Shown here: positions 22,606 through 37,600 of the stretch, piece after piece
How positions within the stretch are numbered: position 1 is the stretch's first letter
How the letters are laid out: every line of letters starts with the position of its first letter
Assembly: GCA_008973525.1 (NCBI GenBank)
Contig: WACJ01000216.1
Span: forward strand, 434,001-498,000
Reading direction: 5' to 3'
DNA from: Stenopsyche tienmushanensis
Lineage: Eukaryota > Arthropoda > Insecta > Trichoptera > Stenopsychidae
Length of the DNA: 64,000 nt
The notes under the pieces: model-generated
Seen by the model: only the letters and a program-made list of their open reading frames with translations
Told to the model about the DNA's origin: nothing
Database searches by the model: none
Translations under genes and position numbers: made by a program

Positions 22606-25600
22606 ATGGACACGGACTACGCCCTGGAAGAGCTGATGGGGAAGATGGGTGAGTACGCCGGGCCAAATATCAATCTTTTAGCATCGCGCGCGAAATCCGT
22701 TCGAATTTGGCGTGTGTGTACATCCCCGCAAAAAAAGTATCACACAACGACGATAAATTCGATTGTATCCGATTGAAATATGGACCCCTTTTATCCGTAA
22801 ATATAATCTCGATCGATCTTAGATGGAGAGATGAGACTATCGCCAAAGTCGTTCTTAGCTAATATCTTGACGCCATTGTTTCAGTCGATTTGTACAATTA
22901 ACGCTGGTTGTTTTGATCGATGACTATCGCTGAAAATAACAATCGATCTATAAATTCAAAGCCTCTAGATCTACCGTTGCATAAATTATCTTAACCTACA
23001 ATTTATAACAACTTTTGCTGGCGTGGTTTTGACAATTGTCGTCACGTCGGCTAGCAGCTGTTTCAGCCGGATAAATTTAATACATACAAATAAAAGGCTT
23101 TTTTCGTCAAATATTGATTTTTTACGTATGTTTACACGCACGTCTGATAATGTGGCTATGGACAAATTGTTGCACATCGATTGTCATTAAATTGCACAAA
23201 GAGTACTTGTCGAAAAAGCCATGTCAGCATCCCATTTAAGCAACATTTTGTATGAAAATGTCTAGAAAGCATCCAAATCATCCATCCATCCGATACAAGG
23301 ACATTGATTTAATTGCTCGCGTAAGATATTCGAAACATGAGCATGATCATCCCGTTCGAAAGTAAATGGATTGAGCTTAAAATATTCAAGCACGATCTGT
23401 CTTTAAGATGAGCACATTTCATCGACATCTTTCATTTTAATATGCCAATATAATAGCTAATATAACGTTGAAAGTATGCCCAAAATACAAATGTAATGAA
23501 TAAATTCCTTCAATCGTTTAACATTCAAACATCATCGTCCTGCGTTAAGTAAGAATTCATCATACACAAAACGATCACATTTTAGCACTATTTAACAACC
23601 TTTGCAACAATAGGCGTCTTTTATTCATTATTTATCTACATGTCCTCAATAAACACACTACCAAATAAATAAAGCACTCTTCCCTTATCTCGATTCGTTC
23701 AAGAATGGGATCGCGCTGAAGAAATCTCTATCGAATCAGATTTGTCTGAAAATAAATATCCCCCATTATAATTGGTGTGTATCGATCGATTTTTATTAAA
23801 TTATATATCCATATGTAATATATATTTCCTGTGTGATAGCGTTCATGTATCAATGGGCGAAGGTTGCGAGAAATGTCCGATATCGAATGCAAAGATCAAA
23901 TATTTATACAAAACATCAAATAGTCGATATAGTGTGCAACTGTTACGGTTTTTGGTAGTAATATTTTGTTTACCGTGATAAATGTTGAGTAAATATGTTG
24001 ATACATTGATCTCCATGAAGTGGATATGATGGAAAAAAATATTCCATTTCAAACGTTCTATATATATAATAAAGCTTAGAGTTGCCCTCAGAGGTGAGCA
24101 TCTGAAAAAAGTGGATGTATCCAGTTTGTGGGTCGTTTCTTGATGAAATTGTTTCGGATTTATTCAGCAAATATATAACGAGCAAACAGTGGCTCTCTTG
24201 ACATTGCACTAATTATATATATCATGTGATTAGGCAAGAACCTTCGTTTGGATTTTGGACTGTGACATTGAATTGATAATGTAAATTTTGGATAAAAATC
24301 TAATAAATCTTATAAAAAGATGCTATATAATATCTATTTTTTATTGCTTTAATTGCACCCCCCAATAAATCATCAGCTATATAATAAATATCTTACTAAA
24401 TGCATTAAGAAGTGTATGATGTTGATGTACCTTTGCAGGTATGGAACTTAAATTCTCGCAATTCTGTTACGAATATGAAGATCTTTCAATATAAGATCTT
24501 TCAGAATAGATTTTATTTTAGTCAATTGAATGTCGAAAAATTACTACTTTAAACTCAATAAGAAAAAAATACAAATTGGATCACATTCATATCATTTCTA
24601 TCCATATTTATAAACGACTCACCCAGCGGGCCACCTGGGTGAGTAAATCGAAGGCTGCTTTCGTGACCATTTTAATAAGGCATAAACTAAACAGTTTACC
24701 ATGGAAGTTAATAAAATTTATCCGAAACGACTATGTTGATTTTACGGGCAAGGGTTTTGAAAAAATGGGGAGGTTTTCACTTTCAAAATCTACTTCGTTT
24801 TGCTTTGGTTATTGCATTTGAATTGGTTATTTAATCTATATATTAGCAAGCTTAAATGTATGTCTGTCTGTTCCTTTATAAGAAATTTTACATGGTTTTT
24901 CTTTAAGATATAAAATTGAATATTACATACAAATGAAATCAACCCTTATATTTTTATCATTTCGTGCATTTTAAACGCGCGTTGAACATCACAAATCGAA
25001 ATACTGACATATTACACTGATAACGACCTGATAATAGAGGAAACAATAAGTGTAAACAGAGTAATTACTGTAAATATATAAACACATTACAAGAATATGT
25101 TTAGCGCTTAAACGTGTAACACTTACGAATAGACATTCGTGCGACCCATTTTTGAGTGGTGTGTAAACATCAAGTTTGTATGTATTTAGGAACTGAAAAA
25201 ATGCGGCAAACGCATAGTATGCATATATGTAAACTATATATTTTTTATAATAAAAAATGATGGTCAAAATTGATAAATTTATGAACAACAAGGAGGTTTT
25301 TGTGGTGAGATTTTTTCATTATGGCTCGATTTACCACGATAAACAGCAAAATATTTGTTGGGTTTAGCTTATTTTTTATGTTTGATGGATCGTCTCTCAA
25401 TAGCTTAGATCCTTGGGAATCAATTTCAAATATAATCTATATGTATAAAAATAAATGTGCGTGCGAACAGTATGTTTGTTCTAGATGCTTTCCTATACTT
25501 TTGATCCGATTGCAATGAAACTTCAATGAGTTATTGGGGATGTATTGAAAAAGGTTTTTAAATTAACACAATCATTATTCGTGGGCGGAATTTGTTTTGC

Positions 25601-28600
25601 GAGACGTTTAACGGATGCACCATCTTGGCGCGTGTTGCAGCAGGGCTTCAAATCGAAATTGAACCGAAAATCGATAAAACCGTATTATTAAAATAATTTT
25701 TAATATAATTAAATAACGCAAATCTCATATATGAATTGTGTAGATATTAAGTATTTTTGATATAGGATTATTTTCGATCCGACTTTGGAAAGCTTTCATA
25801 TGCTGTTTGATCAAAGATACAATTCCATGGTGTTTTATAGAGATTTCTGATTACCTACGCTTTCTATGGACAATTTCGTTTCATAAAATCCATTGTTAAA
25901 AGAAAGTACGCTTTTAAAGTGCATACGATTCCCTTTTAGATCATTTGACTTTCACTCGTGCGATCAACATTGAGTTTCTCTAAAACTGACAAGTCATTGT
26001 GTTTTTTTTAATTAAAAAATAGCAATTTATCAACAAAAATATCATGAAAAATCTATACATTATCGGATAGCATAAGGTCAAGTTGCATATATAATATTTT
26101 TCTAGGAAGCAATAAAAAGTCGTTGTCGTTGCTGTATGATTGCTGACGTATATTTGGGTCGTTTGGGCAATAAACCTGAAAAAATCAAACAAAGCATTAA
26201 ATTACAACAATATTTGCTGTAAATATGAATTGTGTGTGAATTTTGAGATAATACGATTATTATTGACCCTGAATTTTGTATGCATTTTTCGATATGGAAT
26301 AACGGTGCTTAATCAATTTGGAATTATTGATTGAATATGCATAAGTCGACAATGCGTTTTTGGCATTGAATTAAATTGTTCATTAGTGTAGAATCGGCAT
26401 TATCGACGTTTATAGGCTAGTCCAAATTTCATTTTGTTCATCTCAGATAAGTCCATCAATGAACAGATTGATTTCTGTTATTTACAAAAATCAGATAGAA
26501 CAGATTAGAATCATCTATATTTTGCGAAGTGATAGCAGATACGCGATCTTTGCAATTTTAATCGAATTTTGCGCTCGAAATTGATGCCAAACATTTGATT
26601 TTTAATCTCGATATCAAAAACAAACCTTACTCATTGCCAATATGGAAAATTATTTCACTGTTAATCTGTTTTTAATCGATTTATTTATTCAGGGGAGCTT
26701 GTTTTTCTTCGGTAATCTCAATCGATTTGCTGTGTAATTATACCTTTCTTGATCAATCTAAGTGTCGATTGATATTAGCCTGAATTTGCTAATGAAAATC
26801 CGGTATAAATTCATCGACAAAGTATCAAATTTATCAAAAACAATGGGCAAAACTATTGTCCAAAGTCAAAGCCTGATTTGAATGTTAATTTATTCGATTT
26901 ACACAATGGGTCAATAAATTGGATGAACATTATGGAAGTTTCTTCAAGCTTAAGTTTGAAGCATTTCCAATTTTCTTCTACAGTATATTAAACAATTTAT
27001 CCTACAACTATATGATGTAGTTGTAATAGCAAATCAAAATGTCGGGGCGATGAAAAATCGGGAATAAATATCGAACTGAAAACTACAATAATTTACAAAT
27101 GTTCCTTAAAAAACAATCCCAAAAGATAACAGTGACCTCTTAGAAAAAAATCAACTACTGTTAAAAGCAGTTATCAGTTATTTACGAACAATAGATACAA
27201 TTGACAGTAACCGCGATGAAGAAATCAAAGAAATCGATACGAAATATATGTATTTGTTTAGTTCATTGGAAACTTGTTGAAAACCCTCCAAGCATTTTGT
27301 ATATTAAGCGAGGTAACCTTTTGTCTTTATAATCGCTTTACACCGATTACTTTCTGTCAGTTCCTATCAGTGTAAGACAATCTTCAATTCGAGGCAGAGT
27401 CAATTGTAAATAAACACTCTTGATAGCATACAAGACCACGTCATTTCTTTACATAAACCATACGCAACAAATCGATTCATTTGCTCCTGCTTTAGAAGGA
27501 AATTATAACTGGACAAAATATTCGGTAATTTCTTTGCGTAAAAAAATAACACACTTGATATCGAAATCATTATTAGTCGATAAATTTGGACTAACGATCT
27601 ATAAAATCGTGCGATGTGTACGAGAAAGCTCTCCGTCTTTGTCTTCCGAATTGCGCTACGTTCTCTCTCTGTCTCTGTCTGTCTCCGAGCTCAATGTACA
27701 AAAGTGCTCTTTCGAATAAGTGGAGGGGAGGTCCCACGCCCTGGGATAGTACTCCTTTGGGGGTTAATTTTATATACCCTATATATATAACTAAGGACTC
27801 GAAACATATTAACGCAATAATTTAATATTTCGGATCGTCAAAACATTTGCTTCGTTTATGATTTTCGACTTAAATGATTAATCGATTGCGGTCAATAAAT
27901 CCCCCAATATTGTTATAATAACTGTTTTGCGCCGATAAAGCGCCAAGAATGTAGATCAATTTCGACAGTGCTTAAAATTATGTATGTACATATATCGCAA
28001 ACTTATAGAGCGAAATGTCTTTCAAATGTTCGAAATATGGGCGAAAGTAAGCGTTATTTGTGTGATATCCTTGAAATTGCATGCATTAACCTTTTCTCTC
28101 AGCTAAAAAAATATTCAAAGAATTGTTCACTCTTTGTTCAGCGTAATCTAGCAATGCTTCAACATAATTTAACACAGTTTTATAACTAATTTATTCACTG
28201 ATATTTTATTCAATTGTAGTGTCACTCTCATTTTCTTCGTCTTGAGAAACAAAATAAATGATATATCCATCATCCATGCGCTTAAAACCTGGATCATTTA
28301 AGTCATGATCGAGCCACTCTTCGATGTTTTCCCCAGCCACGTTTTCAAAACATTCTAAATTGTCCAGTAACGACCCGCGATAATCCGGCTCCAATCTAAT
28401 CCGGCGCCCCATGTAGTCCGACATCCCAATAAAGTATAGCACCGCCAGTGCATATATAAGACCGCCTAAATTTTAATTAATGTTTTTGTTAGTTGGCATA
28501 TAAGAGGCAAACTTTCAAGAAAGCTAAACATCCAGAGGTGATGGAAGCTTTGTATATGTGGTTTCTTCAGGAAAGAAACAAACATTACGCCTATTTTTAA

Positions 28601-31600
28601 GCCCATATTGGTCATAAAAGCAAAGTTGTTTTACAATAATAATTATAAGTACTCCTTTCCAAAAAAAAAATCCGGACTACAAGGGGTCGGGGGCAGTACT
28701 TTATAATCCGACGACGTCTTGCAAAATGTTTGTCGGATTACCGCAGGTCTACCGAATATAATTTGCTTCATTCTCTTCAAAATGCATTAAATCTGTTTCC
28801 ATATCAGGAAGTGTTATTGGCTTTACTTTTGTGTTATTCTATTTAGATCATCCAAAGCATGTCAAAATCGTTGGTAATGGTCCCATAAAAGGGATAGCTA
28901 AAAGTTATCTCAAACAAATTTCCTTTTATCATCTTGCTAATTGTAGTCCAATGTACTCGGTATACATGATTTTGATAGTGTACTCCTAATGCATAAATTG
29001 ATCCGCGATTTGTTCACATAGAACATATGTTACATGTTAACTTATCTGAATTGGAAAGATAAAATCTCCACAGAAAAATAGAGCACTATTAGTTGTCAAA
29101 TAATTGACTATAACTAAGAAATATGATGTGCTTTTTTATGATGGGAATAGAATGAGCTTGGACATTATCAATGCTATTATGTCGTAAATGGGGGATATCA
29201 TGCTCTATAGTATGATGTTTTTAAGTCTTTGCGTGCTCTGTGCGTTAGATTGAACTTTAATATCACGATTTGAACTTGAAAGGCACGTTCAAGTCGTGTA
29301 TTTTATAAATTTTATGAATCGAAATGGACATCATGAGTTATAAGACGTTTTATGGCTTCATTTCGAGGAATGCATCGATGGATCATGATGATGGAAAAAT
29401 GGTAATGGATGCTTCGAAAACAATGTTTTTTGAATGCATTTTCGATCTCATATAATAGCATTTTGCAGAGGAATTCCATTTGCAAATAAAACATATGCTA
29501 CTATCCGACTACAAGAGAAATTAAGATTAGAAAGTGTAATGAAACGTGCGAGGTCTTGACAGAATGCGCCCACTTCTCCATCGAATTCTGTTGACAATTT
29601 TTTACCGATTTGTCTACATTGCGATTGAATTTATTTGTCGTTGTTGTCACATTTTTCTGCTTCTTCATTGGTAAAAGTCAACAGTCAATTGAAGAATTTA
29701 GGCAGTGAAGATCGATGACTGTGAACCGATAGACAATGCGACATATGGAGCTTACAGCCTTGTACCCAATTATTTCACCGAATTGAATATGTATTAACAC
29801 TTGTATATCGAAAGAACTGTTACTATTGCACAAGAATTATATTTTTATAGCCTCAAAATTTTGGGTGGACAAATCTGCTTCCGGATAAATCCAAAATATG
29901 AACATTTTCAAGCGGAGTCTCTACTAAAAATATTCTACACATATTAGATCCGCGGAAAATCATATTTACACAAAATTGTCATATAATCTATCGATCCGGT
30001 TTCTTCAAAGCATAGCGTCTAATAAGTGCAAGGCATATGCCTATATTATATTATGAATCTTGGAATATATTATAAACAACCGCATTTCAACACTGCATTT
30101 ATAAATAATGCATGCAGGATATAGATTCTAATGCAAGCCACAAATGGAACACTTGATGCAATTATTACCAAAAAAAAACAAACTATACGATGATGAAGGA
30201 AAACAATATATCGTCAGTCATTGAATTCAATATGAAAGTCCAAAATGGACGCCGAAGATAATTGTTGGTGAACATTTGGATCAATTTGTAGTTCGATATC
30301 ATTTGATAAATTGACATAAAGTAAAAAAAAATGAAACCAAAGAAGTAGACAAAACTCCGTTTTCAATATTTTCGAATAAGTTCGTTCATTAATTTTCATC
30401 ACACAGCATCAAAAGCATTAGATTCAAAGTCATACATGGAAGCTTTAAACGATATACTAACTGATCAATAATGAAATGAATTTATTCGTATCGTAACCAC
30501 ATTGATGAACATAGATCGTCATTTAAGTATCGCAAAGTGGTAGACCATTTTAATTGGTTTAATATGAAAAATAATTTGAAGGTGAAAGAATTTTATTTAT
30601 TTAAGGAAAGATAAAAATACAATTCAAAACAGATAAATTAAATACTAAAAAATTCAAATATTATTTTGAAAATATGTCCAAAGTAACATTAAAGTATCGA
30701 GTTTTTCATCATTTAACCAGGATCTGATTTGGGAAACCAGGTAACAAAATGCATGCTCTGCCTCCACATTCTTCGAAGGTATCGTCATCAGATATTTAAA
30801 TGCAAATTCGGGTTGATGACCGTGTGAACCCCCATTTTGGTATAACACCATCAATGTGACTGATAAAATTCCTTTCTGCCGAGACACGGGCTAAAACTCG
30901 CAAAATTCACGATTTACCGACAAATTATTTATTTCCGTCGCTACAGATGAATACTTAAATACTATAATACTTTTATGTGATTCGAAATTATATTACGGAG
31001 GAATACAAAAATTCTGAACCCCGTATCTATTATATTTCATCTCGATATTCCCATTATTAGAGTCGAGGTGTAGTAAATACATCACCGGTAGGGAAAGGTT
31101 AATATAACAATTTGAAAAACATCTATGTAAACATATTGTAGATTATACTGCCCCTAGACGTCGCCTATTAGTAGTTACGCCACTGTTTCCAAGCGTCCAG
31201 ATTTCGGCGAGAATGTCTCGATTTAGTAGCCTTCATCATGCTGGTAAAGTGTAGGATTTCTGTTAGATAAAAATTTCAATCCTGAATTTTTCGGGATTAC
31301 GTTTACTAATACCGGGATTCATGAGCAATATAAGGTCGCTAATAGTACAGCATTTTTTAGCAGTATAACGAAACACTGCAAGCCGTACAGCGAGGTATAG
31401 GTGTACACTCGGGCCTCGTATAACACTGTTATATGGTTCCGCAAAAACGTCATGTAATACAAATCCGCGTTATACAAGGTTCGAAGTTCATACAGAATTA
31501 GGGTTTGCGTTCCGAAAAAAAATATCGAATATGGTTTTTATAAGCATGTACTTTATTTTTTTTTAAATCAACTCATACATTATATATTTCGACTAAATTT

Positions 31601-34600
31601 GTCTTTGTTCAACGTACGATCCTCCAATATTTCTTGGATGTCATTGATGTCCATGTTATTAAAACCTCCACCAATATTACGAAAAATGTCTATTGTCCTT
31701 TGGTATTCATCTTCTATTGGTGGTAAAACATTTTCTCCAGAGACTACTTCTGGCTACAGCTTTTTCCAGCATAATTAATTTTTTTCCAGCCTTGTGGAAA
31801 TGTTAAATTTTCATCTCGATCGGTGTATCCTAGTATTTTTTCAAACTTTCTACGAATATACATAATATGCTTTAAATATTGAAATTATATCTTAGTCTAA
31901 GGGTTGGATTATAGACAAGTATAATTATACATAATTATCATTGGTACACTGTCAAGAATTAGAGTGTATGAGTCTATAAATCTATCATTGAGGTAAAACA
32001 GATAAAACAATCTGATTTTCTTGTTGCAAGAAATTGAATAGATTTTAATGCATCGATTAAGATTATCAACTTGAATTTTGTGTACAATCGTAACACTAAT
32101 CTATCATAATGCTATTTGTGGATATCGTGACCTACTTTAGAATCCATCTGTTTTAAACAGAAACTGTTTATGTTCTGTGTTATATAATAACGGATTAATG
32201 TCGCCTTAATGCTAAAAGCATGCCATGATCTTCTCATTTATATCATTGGTTCAATTTGAATGATTCATCTCCGCACATTTCGGACAAATTTCTATTTGCG
32301 AAACGTTTCTTCTCTGGAATAATGCCACAGTTTATTCAATGGACTTATTGTTTTCTTGGGATATTGGCCTTTTCTTAATTAGAAAGTTGGGCAAGTAAAT
32401 ATCAAAATAGCTGCGGACGGCCGTTCCACTTTTGATGATTGAATATGGACCGTTTTTTGTCGAGATTGCGTTGATGATATGCACTGAGTCAGAACGCATT
32501 AGTACTCATTCATGAATGAGATACAGAGGGTAACAAAAATCATGGGATACGCATATAATTTTGGAAAGATCGATAGAATAGTCCTATCATTCATATAATA
32601 AATACATCATTTATTCAATTTAATTGATGTAGTAATGATTAAGAAGCCTAAATGTATAGTAAGAGCAAATTTTTTGATCAATTTTTTTATACGAAAAGTA
32701 TTAAATATAGAATGTCGATATTTAGTGTGTTGACTAGGAGATCTTTATTAAATATAAAAATATTTTTTGAAGTTTGATAAAGTATAATAGTGGATGTGGG
32801 GGGAGTCACGTATGTCGGTAGCGCGAACGATGACATGGAATCTTCACCATGGAAGTCCTAAGTCCTGAACAGATGATTTGCAGCAAAAAAATTGAACATA
32901 TTTTTACTTTGTATAATATTGTGTATAGCTTAGACTACAATTAAAAAGAAATATTGGAAAATAAAAAAAATAATGAGCGATCGAAAAAAGAGTTTGTATT
33001 CTTACCAACATTTTTTTTACTTTTTTGTTCATTAAATAAACACTTTTGAATATTTTTGGATAATTGTAGTCTATACGATGAGGACGTTTATTATACACGT
33101 GTCTGCCAAATTTCATAAAGAATACTGTTCTAGGGCGCGTGGGAGCACTTCCATGAGCTTGGAAAATGCAGTTTCGAGAAAAACGCGCTTAAAGTTTATC
33201 TTCTCCTCAGCTTTGCGAAGCGCAGCTTTTCCTCGTCGGCCTATAACTTTGCGAATTTCAATCATATCGTCTTGAAATTTACTGAACATATTCTTAAAGA
33301 TCGGTTCAATTAATTTTTTTTAACCATCAAGGTAGAAACGTTCCTTAATTTTAAATAATGGCTCATTCATGTACTAATATTCTTCATAGTTCTTCCTTTG
33401 AGCTTAGATCATTTTCTCAACGTGTTTTTCAAAAATACCATTGCCGCCAAATCAACAAATATTACAAATAGTCTTTGCAATATTGCAATTCTATATTTTT
33501 ATTATTTTTGGCGAATTCTGATGGTTTCATTTGATTTTTTCGAATAGAACCCTAATGAAATTTTTCAAACCAAATGCATTTTGGCAGAAATCCATCGTTT
33601 TAAAAATGGAAGCGGTATTATTTATATCAAAAATATTCGTACATATTTTATTTTAAACTATAAAAAGGTTTTTTTATCCGAAAATTTCTTAAGAAATGAA
33701 AATTGAATGAGAAATTCTCATTCAACGTTTAGGACGAACATTGCTAACAATGCATAATTGTGTACAGAAACCTTTAGACTTTATTGTTACATCTTATTGC
33801 TCTTATTTATAGAATAACTTTGTTGCAGCCTCTTTAATAGATTTGCTTATTAAGGCTCGACCTAAATTTTAGAACCTCCCGATAATCTCACAGTAGACAT
33901 TTCAAATCAAGTTCTCCTACATACTGATCAATCGCCACGTAACTATAGTTAATGTATTTGCTATTGAGCAATAAATCTATTTTCAACAGTAGGATTCGTT
34001 CGACAAATTCTAAGCATTGCTAACGACCTTAATGAGTATTTTGTAGAAAGATATTATTTTCCTTGAATCATTTAAATGCTTTTCTATCTAAATATACATT
34101 GAGGAATTTAAGGTGAATACCCGAACCCAAATAGATCTTGTTGGACTTAATATTTTCGAAGAAAGCGATGACGCCAATCCAGTCTAATTTGATGAAATGC
34201 ATTACTATATATAGAAAATACTCATACTTCAGCTTATGAATTTGGTGCCCAATCCTTGTTTATTTATTATTTGGAAGCAAATATGGCTATTTGGCGTTAA
34301 GTCATTTCATATAACAAACATCATTAATGTCTTCTTCAGAACACAGTAGAATTTATTTATTGCAAGCACAATTATGAATATAGCAGTATACAATTTCACG
34401 CCTTTAACGAGCAAACAAATATTCAATATCACCCTTTATTAGAATTAACGAGCATAAAAATGATCTTTCTGTTATCGGGATGCCGAATAAAATATTTCTA
34501 TTAAGATAAACACAAGTAAAAACACCATGTTAATTAATGGCGACATTAACGACCGTCGTTTATTACAAGCAATAAAATGAAAGATCCCCAATATTGGTCG

Positions 34601-37600
34601 TTATAAGCGAGTTTGATTGTATATACTCTTTCTAAATGGATTCAATGGAAAACTAACGTAAATATAAAGCGCCCTAGTTACGTATTTGACTGCCTATGAT
34701 ATGATGATAAGATAATGTGTACATATTTGAGAGGTCAAAATTTAGTTTTAAAAAATACAATTTTTGTCATAATTTAAGCTGCAGTATAAAATCGTCGAAA
34801 ATATTTAATTCTAAATATAATTTTTTACTCATGCATTACAATCGATATATCAACAATGAATGATGATTATCAATGTCAAAGTTGTATACAAATTTGCGTT
34901 TAAGCTTCTTGCGCCAATTCAAACAAGCGCATTGGCGCCAATTCAACGCGATATTTGTATTTAGACGGAATTTATTGAGGAGATGCTCTTAGTTGAGTTT
35001 TTAAATAAATTATAAAATATTTGGTATCGTTCATATTATGACATATCTGCAATGATGATGATGCACTGCCGAGATGAACTCTTGCCGTCTTTCTTGCGAT
35101 TTTTGCACTTGTTGAAAGATAAACGGACTTTGGATCGCTCAAATGTTGAACGATATGAACGAGATTGATGAGCATATCGCTGTTCTTTCATGCGTTCAGA
35201 TTTCGAATGGAAAAATGAACATTTATTTGGTTTTAGGCTTGCATACTTATTGTTGGTTTGTGTCATTCAGACGCGAGTGTTGTATGAATTAGGCTGTGAG
35301 GAAGTTGGAAATTGTAAATAAACACTTTGGCGATGCTCCAAAATATTGCAGATGATTCGAAATATTGTCAGAGAGTTCGAATTGCTTATTTGGCAAAGAA
35401 GATTTCAATATTTTACAACGATAACCTTCAAAATTGCTTGTTTTTTCTTTCCGGCTCAACGTGTTTATTTTAGAAGGTACTTATTTTCATATCTAAAGCA
35501 AAACAAATAATTTGGATACTTGACATATTTTCAAAAATACATCTAACAATCAAATATCAAATCAAATCTGAACGCACATTCCAGATGCTATAACTGGATC
35601 GGTATGCGTCAACTCAACTGACATATTTTTTCAACAATTGATCCTATTTAATTAACGAATGACAAATTGATTGACAGATTTATAGCATCGTTACATACGA
35701 TTTAATTGAGGGCTTCAAAGAAATAAATTTAAAATAATGAGATGCATCTAATATATTACAAGGCAAATTTGATTAAGATCCGCCATTTTGATTTTGTGCG
35801 ATTTAATTGCAGCCAAATGCCGATAGATGGCGGCATCGCATATTGATTCGTTGAAAAGAATGTTTTCATAGTCTCTGTTATTATTCGCTAACTGATATAG
35901 AACAGTGGATCGCTTTGAAGATGACCACTTGTATCTTTTTGCTCGATTATGCGTTTCGGACTATTAACATAAACAGGGTCAGCAGCGTTTGGCTCGCCGT
36001 TGTCTTCTTCTATCCAATTTTACGTTAAAGCATTATGTAAAGGTTGTTTTGACGTAGCTATAATCACATAAAACTTATGTGATTATAGCAACAAATCTGT
36101 TAAGTCACTGTAGTATTTATAAGCATCAATTCGCTTATGTTTTCATATGCTCAATAGTATTTCTACATCGAATCTGAAGGGCATTATAGAAAATCGCCTT
36201 AATGCAAAATCATTAATCTTTTAGTTTGATTTTATAGTGAAATTAATAGCGGCAGTGTTTGAGTTGCAGCTCTTCTTTTTGATCTAGATAAGACTGCTTT
36301 GTCCGTTGTCTTTGAGTTGATATTGACAATGCTTGAGGAAGAGGCTTATGTGTCGTCGTAAAGTCTCGCAGCTGTAATAAATATCTTGTTCAAGACTTGT
36401 AAATAAATATCTTGGTTAGATCGGCTTTCTTGCATCCCTTTTCTAATCATCATTTTCCACATTCATTCACACAATAGTTGAATTGACCACGTATATCATC
36501 AGATCATAAAACCTCCCGGAACCCCAGAAGCTTTCGCTCTATGCAACAATTTAGGCTGCGCTTCCAGACCTAAGATCTTTGAAGTAAAACTTATACAAGA
36601 GTAGTAGGACAAATCGGCTTGAACGTCACGAAAAGTGAAACTCCAAGCAACAGTTGGTCGGAAAGAGAGGGAGCATCATTTGTAGTCTCCGTCTTCGTTG
36701 AATACATCATAGAGACGTTATGCGCATGCGTCACGCTGCCTCTACGGTGTGTGTGTGTGTCTATGCGTAACATAAAGCGACCACTACACTACTAGCATGC
36801 CTATTTTATCATATTACACAACATATGGCGCTGTATTTTAGCTAACAATTTCAGTTAAAAAATGGAAAACCTCACGAGATTTTCACGCATTTAATTTTTC
36901 GCCGAAAATTTGATATTTTTAGATATATAATTTGATAGAATATACTGGATATTTTTAGCATCCAAATTTTGCTCAAATGTACTCCAACAAGTTATTGAAG
37001 AAAATAGACATAATATATGTTCGTAGTTATTTTAATGAACAGATTATTAAAATGGTTTTGACTAGAACCTCCTCAATATCCATCTATAATGGATGGATTC
37101 TACGAGCGTGGTTTCTTGTGCATGGTTTACTATTATGCCGATTACTGCAGTGAAGTGACCACACGTTTAGGCTCACAATATTATTTTTGTCAGCTACTCC
37201 GTCATCGGTTGCATTTTCAAAGCTTTCCTATACATTTTTGTTGTTTAGTGTTGAAAAGATGTCTCACAAGTGATCGTCAGCCTAAAAGTGTGATCACTTC
37301 ACTGCAGTAAGGGGCATGCTAGTAAACCATGCACAAAAAACCGTGCTCGTGGAATCTGCCCATTAGAAAGGACTATACTCGTATTAATCTCGTCCATATC
37401 ATATATTTACCTCATACAATTTTGCAACTCTTGTAACATATCGAAAATTACCATCTCGATAGGATATGTGGTGGAAATTGAAGTTTTATTCGGAAGACAG
37501 CGAAAAACTACAAGAGAAAAGGACTTTCTGGAACACACAGAATCCAGTCCATCATTTTTTTTTTTTTGCAATTAATAATCTATTTTAATTCCTCAGCAAA

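Noticed and set aside
24989..25291. 100-codon minus frame in the SLC22 intron
   Set aside because: Composition is Tyr/Phe/Ile-rich as expected for AT-rich noncoding DNA; no splice or family evidence.
27640..27770. Pyrimidine-rich patch and GC-richer tail as a possible promoter or exon
   Set aside because: No supported frame, no initiator with context and no link to the SLC22 exons; left as intron.
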